This document shows positions 59,668-64,000 of a stretch of DNA of 64,000 nt, piece by piece. The stretch comes from Rhineura floridana (taxonomy: Eukaryota; Chordata; Lepidosauria; Squamata; Rhineuridae). How positions within the stretch are numbered: the first letter of the stretch is position 1; each line of letters begins with the position of its first letter. The stretch is from positions 229,716,943 through 229,780,942 of the forward strand of contig NC_084482.1 in assembly GCF_030035675.1 (NCBI RefSeq), in the 5' to 3' direction. The position numbers and the translations under genes were made by a program. Under the pieces are notes generated by a model. It was given only the letters and a program-made list of their open reading frames with translations. It did not search any database and was not told the origin of the DNA.

Positions 59668-61363
59668 CTGAGGGGGGAAACCCGACAGGAGCTGAGAAAG
59701 GTCCGGTTTGGAATAAACCTCCCCCCTGGGATAAAGACCAAAGAAATAACAAAATTTTAAAAGGGGTAGGCCTAGAAGTAGGCATTGTGAGAGCAGGGGC
59801 ACAGGATATCAATTCAGAAGGGCAAAATTACCACAGGCCAAACCACAAGTGCCAAAGACACTTGAAGAGAGACACTGCTTACAAGTGCCTGTACGCTAAT
59901 GCTAGGAGCCTGCGAACCAAGATGAGAGAACTGGAGTGCTTGGTCTTAGAGGAGAGCATTGATATAGTGAGCATAACGGAGACCTGGTGGAATGGAGAAA
60001 ACCAGTGGGATACGGTTATCCCTGGATATAAACTATATCGGAAGGACAGGGAAGGACGTATTGGTGGCGGAGTCACTCTATACATGAGAGAAGGCATTGA
60101 ATCCAGCAAGCTTGAAACCCCAAAAGAGGCAGACTCCTCCACAGAATCATTGTGGATGGTGACACCATGCCCCAGGACGGATTTAATATTGGGAACGATC
60201 TATCGTCCCCCTGATCAAAATGCTCAGGGAGACCTTGAGATGTGATATGAAATTGAGGAACCATCCAAACTAGGAAATGTGGTAGTAATGGGTGACTTCA
60301 ACTACCCAGACATAGACTGGCCGCATATGTGTTCCAGTCATGACAAAGAAGCAAAATTTCTAAATATTCTAAATGACTATGCCCTAGACCAGTTGGTCAT
60401 GGAACCCACCAGAGGGATGGCAACCTTGGACTTAATCCTCAGTGGGGACTGGGACCTGGTGCGAGATGTAAGTGTTGTTGAACCGATTGGGAGCAGTGAC
60501 CATAGTGCTATTAAATTAAACATACATGTAAATGGCCAATTGCCAAGAAAATCCAACACGGTCGCATCTGACTTCGAAAGAGGAAACTTCACAAAAATGA
60601 GGGGATTGGTAAAAAGAAAGCTGAAAAACAAAGTCCGGAGGGTCACATCACTCTAAAATGCTTGGAAGTTGTTTAAAAACACTATATTAGAAGCTCAACT
60701 GGAGTGCATACCACAGATCAGAGAAGGTAACCCCAGGGCCAAGAAGATGCCAGCATGGTTAACGAGCAAGGTCAAAGAAGCTCTTTGAGGCAAAAAGTCT
60801 TCCTTCAGAAAATGGAAGTCTTGTCCGAATGAAGAAAATAAAAAGAACACAAACTCTGGCAAGAGAAATGCAAGAAGACAATAAGGGATGCTAAAAAAGA
60901 ATTTGAGGAGCACATTGCTAAGAACATAAAAACCAACAGCAAAAAATTCTATCAATACATTCAAAGCAGGAGACCATCTAGGGAGGCAATTGGACCCTTG
61001 GATGATAAGGGAATCAAAGGTGTACTAAGGAACGATCAGGAGATTGCAGAGAAGCTAAATGGATTCTTTGCATGTCTTCACAGTGGAAGATATAGGGCAG
61101 ATCCCTGAACCTGAACTAACATTTGCAGGAAGGGATTCTGAGGAACTGAGACAAATAGTGGTAACTAGAGGAAGTTCTAGGCTTAATGGACAATATAAAA
61201 ACTGACAAATCACCGGTCCGGATGGCATCCACCCGAGAGTTCTCAAAGAACTCAAATGTGAAACTGCTGATCTGCTAACTAAAATATGTAACTTGTCCCT
61301 CGGGATCCTGGAAACTACAGGCCAGTTAGCTTAACTTCTGTCCCTGGAAAACTGGTAGAAAGT

Positions 61364-62518
61364 ATGATTAAAGCTAGATTAACTATGTACATAGAAGAAC
61401 AAGCTTTACTGAAGCAGAGCCAGCATGGCTTCTGCAAGGGAAAGTCCTGTCTCAGTAACCTATTAGAATTCTTTGAGAGTGTCAACAAGCATATAGATAG
61501 AGGTGATCCAGTGGATATAGTGTACTTAGACTTTCAAAAAGCGTTTGACAAAGTACTTCACCAAAGACTTCTGAGGAAGCTTAGCAGTCATGGAATAAGA
61601 GGAGAGGTCCTCTTGTGGATAAGGAATCGGTTAAGAAGCAGAAAGCAGAGAGTAGGAATCAACAGACAGTTCTCCCAATGGAGGGCTGTAGAAAGTGGAG
61701 TCCCTCAAGGATCGGTATTGGGACCTGTACTTTTCAACTTGTTCATGAATGACCTAGAATTAGGAGTGAGCAGTGAAGTGGCCAAGTTTGCTGATGACAC
61801 TAAATTGTTCAGGGTTGTTAAAACAAAAAGGGATTTCAAAGAGCTCCAAAAAGACCTCTCCAAACTGAGTGAATGGGCGGAAAAATGGCAAATGCAATTC
61901 AATATAAACAAGTGTAAAATTATGCATATTGGAGCAAAAAATCTGAATTTCACATATACGCTCATGGGGTCTGAACTGGTGGTGACCGACCAGGAGAGAG
62001 ACCTCGGGGTTGTAGTGGACAGCACGATGAAAATGTCGACCCAGTGTGCGGCAGCTGTGAAAAAGGCAAATTCCATGCTAGTGATAATTAGGAAAGGTAT
62101 TGAAAATAAAACAGCCGATATCATCATGCCATTGTATAAATCTATGGTGCTGCTGCATTTGGAATACTGTGTACAGTTCTGGTCGCCTCATCTGAAAAAG
62201 GATATTATAGAGTTGGAAAAGGTTCAGAAGAGGGCAACCAGAATGATCAAGGGGATGGAGCAACTCCTTTACGAGGAAAGGTTGCAGCATTTGGGGCTTT
62301 TTAGTTTAGAGAAAAGGCGGGTCAGAGGAGACATGATAGAAGTGTATAAAATTATGCATGGCAGTGAGAAAGTGGATAGAGAAAAGTTCTTCTCCCTCTC
62401 TCATAATACTAGAACTCATGGACATTCCAAGAAGCTGAATGTTGGAAGATTCAGGACAGACAAAAGGAAGTACTTCTTTACTCAGCGCATAGTTAAACGA
62501 TGGAATTTGCTCCCATAA
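61364..62518 (+). CDS. CR1 reverse transcriptase, open 384-codon frame
   Basis: It has the full RT core with QKAFDKV (motif A Asp in VYLDF), SGVPQGSVLGP, FADDTKLF (motif C), LGVVVDSTMKMSTQ and the C-terminal RMIKGMEQLLYEERLQHLGL region to the stop. The N-terminal fingers and endonuclease are in other frames, so a complete ORF2 is not made. It is the best-kept CR1 RT in the window. Confidence 0.85.
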   Translation: MIKARLTMYIEEQALLKQSQHGFCKGKSCLSNLLEFFESVNKHIDRGDPVDIVYLDFQKAFDKVLHQRLLRKLSSHGIRGEVLLWIRNRLRSRKQRVGINRQFSQWRAVESGVPQGSVLGPVLFNLFMNDLELGVSSEVAKFADDTKLFRVVKTKRDFKELQKDLSKLSEWAEKWQMQFNINKCKIMHIGAKNLNFTYTLMGSELVVTDQERDLGVVVDSTMKMSTQCAAAVKKANSMLVIIRKGIENKTADIIMPLYKSMVLLHLEYCVQFWSPHLKKDIIELEKVQKRATRMIKGMEQLLYEERLQHLGLFSLEKRRVRGDMIEVYKIMHGSEKVDREKFFSLSHNTRTHGHSKKLNVGRFRTDKRKYFFTQRIVKRWNLLP

Positions 62519-62802
62519 GATGCAGTAATGGCCACCAGCTTGGATGGCTTTAAAAGAAGATTAGACAAATTCATGGAGGACAGGGCTATCAATGGCTACT
62601 AGCCATGATGGCTGTGCTCTGCCACCCTAGTCAGAGGCAGCATGCTTCTGAAAACCAGTTGCCGGAAGCCTCAGGAGGGGAGAGTGTTCTTGCACTCGGG
62701 TCCTGCTTGCGGGCTTCCCCCAGGCACCTGGCTGGCCACTGTGAGAACAGGATGCTGGACTAGATGGGCCACTGGCCTGATCCAGCAGGCTCTTCTTAGT
62801 TT

Positions 62803-63303
62803 CGGAACTACTTGAATTCAAAACAAGTGATATCACTGTAACAATTGATAAGATGTAAAAAAAGAATTGCAGTAAAATGCTTAGCTAAATTTCTTTACTC
62901 ATTTGCTGGAGCACTCAGCTCATGGTGAAAGGGTACTTTCATGTGAAGCACTGTACGTTGCCAAATTCACTAGAACATGATGCAGAAAGCACAGTACCTA
63001 TGCAAGTACCTACGCATTGCCTATGCAAATAACTGTGCAATACTAGAATGCCTATGTCATCCTGTGTCATACTGATGTGTTAAATCCTGATTGGTAGATG
63101 CTAAAGTCTTTGTCCTGAAATGTATAAAAAACCCAGGCCAACAGTGCCAAGTTGCAGTTCTCCACCCACTAGGTGGGAGACTGACCAAGTGTACACTTGT
63201 CATCGAAGAAAGGCCTACCTTTTTGCTCCAAGCGTCTGTCTTCAATATTTATAGACAAGGACCCCCAGCAAAAGATCCCAATGGAGGAAAATTTCTCCAA
63301 CAG
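62803..63303. other. Unclassified insertion remnant in the gene E intron
   Basis: It contains TGTATAAAAAACCC (about 63120), TATA-like, and TCAATATTTATAGACA near 63250, which together suggest an LTR, but the ends are not resolved. Confidence 0.3.
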
Positions 63304-63350
63304 TTATGCACAGCTGCAATTTACAAACTTAGGATGTATCATTTCGTTTT
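63304..63350 (-). other. Last intron of ZNF gene E, part 3
   Basis: GTTATGCACAGCTGCAATTT and ACAAACTTAGGATGTATC match the inverted 11395-11435 of gene A. So 59114-63303 is one large insertion complex in the intron. Confidence 0.6.
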
Positions 63351-64000
63351 ATTAATAATCTGTATATAGCCATAGGCTGTTACAAAAGCTATACAAATAT
63401 ATATGCATAAAAACATAAAAGGAATGACAGCTTAAGAATGTGATAGAATAAAGTTTAAAACATTAGTTACCTCAGCAATTTTTTTTTGCTGGCAAAGCAA
63501 AGTTAGCAGTGGAAATTATTATATGTGGATGGACAGAAGATAATAAAAAAGCCACTGTTTGGAACCTACTGAGATCTTTTTTCTTATGAAGCACAAGACG
63601 TAAAAATTTTGCTCTCGGGAGACAATACAATCGACAGTCTAACATGTAATGAATCAGATCCTCAGGAACCTTACAACCCATTATACATACTTGTTCGGCA
63701 AAAGGAATACCCAAATATCGACCTTGTAAACACGCAGAGGGCATAACCTGGAATCGCAATTCTGTAGAGGCTCTGCGAAGAAGGGCCCTTGTCAGTATAT
63801 CCAAATACGGGGGCCACGCATGATTCGTTTTAATAAAGGGGAACCAGGTGGAGAAAAGCGATGTAGCGATCGCAGCTCGATCTTGTTGTGCATCCTGATT
63901 AAAAATCAGGTTACTCAGTGCCTTAGAATTAAGGTTTCCGAGTAAATTAGGTGACAGGTGGTAAAATGGACTTAAAACAGAAAAATTTACCGCCCAACCC
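63351..64000 (-). mobile_element. C-terminal end of a LINE-type ORF, family unresolved
   Basis: A minus-strand frame of 110 codons (63472-63804) has LGIPFAEQVCIMGCKVPED and LIHYMLDCRLYCLPRAKFL, a CCHC-like cluster (C-x3-C-x7-H-x4-C) followed by a hydrophobic tail, as at the end of several non-LTR RT ORFs. A T-rich stretch at 63480 may be its tail. The sequence right of 63804 has no recognised motif. Confidence 0.4.

Larger units (their letters stand above)
59195..62802 (+). mobile_element. CR1 LINE, long copy with esterase remnant and intact RT motif
   Basis: Order on the plus strand: the end of ORF1 with an SGNH-esterase-like part (VVVHVGTNDMG, 59317; LYKRDGLHLNQNGTRLLALK, 59576), endonuclease (ANARSLRTKMRELE, SITETWWNGENQWDTVIPGY, MGDFNYPDIDWPHM), RT (VYLDFQKAFDKV, SGVPQGSVLGPVLFNLF, FADDTKLF) and 3' UTR ending in GATGGGCCACTGGCCTGATC. 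There are frame breaks between endonuclease and RT. A near-repeat, AACTACTTGTATTCAAAA / AACTACTTGAATTCAAAA (about 59176 and 62806), may be its target-site duplication. It splits the gene E intron. Confidence 0.9.

Overview
The window looks like a gene-poor, repeat-rich stretch of a squamate reptile (lizard or snake) nuclear genome. Pointers are several RTE-BovB LINEs, a tRNA-derived SINE with a BovB-like 3' tail (Sauria SINE type), CR1 and L2 LINEs with reptile-style ORFs, a Gmr1-like Ty3/gypsy fossil and a cluster of C2H2 zinc-finger (ZNF) genes. The species cannot be fixed from sequence alone. No tRNA, rRNA or bacterial-type feature was seen.

The only host genes recognised are ZNF paralogues: gene A (+; finger exon 11667-12979, 14 fingers), gene C (+; 30223-30551, two fingers, decayed), gene B (+; 44285-45369, 11 fingers) and gene E (-; 56320-57737, 14 finger units, then a frameshift and more finger relics to 55870). 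All finger exons share a splice acceptor, an acidic/Gln-rich tether and an unusual finger linker (TGDKPY rather than TGEKPY). A KRAB-A-like exon lies upstream of A and B, but both copies carry the same in-frame stop. CpG-rich segments with a short ATG exon that ends at a splice donor occur at 872-914 (-), 6419-6461 (+) and 49375-49416 (+). The phase of the first two fits the finger exon directly.

Layout: 1-7600 holds two head-to-head CpG/ATG-exon segments, old CR1 pieces, MITEs and an ORF1-only L1. 7800-14287 (segment A) and 38494-46668 (segment B) are an ~8 kb segmental duplication with gene, KRAB relic, BovB with nested L2, and an env fossil fragment. 14281-17722 is an antisense CR1. 17723-22497 is a Gmr1-like gypsy fossil whose capsid region resembles the SCAN domain and whose integrase precedes RNase H. 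22498-24487 is a hAT fragment and an LTR. 26230-29822 is an inverted BovB pair. 29823-32150 is gene C with a long retroviral env fossil. 32168-38493 is mixed DNA transposons, BovB, L2 and SINE. 46669-48740 is an L2 with an almost intact RT. 49066-51650 is a third CpG-type segment with a solo LTR. 52190-54770 is a gag-like fossil. 55870-63350 is gene E, its intron split by a 1.1 kb insertion and a CR1 with an intact RT motif.

Most notable: an internally deleted L1 family that keeps ORF1 and only the tail of ORF2, in two full-length copies with target-site duplications, one with an empty site in the paralogous segment; SCAN-like gag beside a ZNF cluster; an env fossil fixed behind three ZNF paralogues; and a conserved CpG/ATG exon that gene B was duplicated without.
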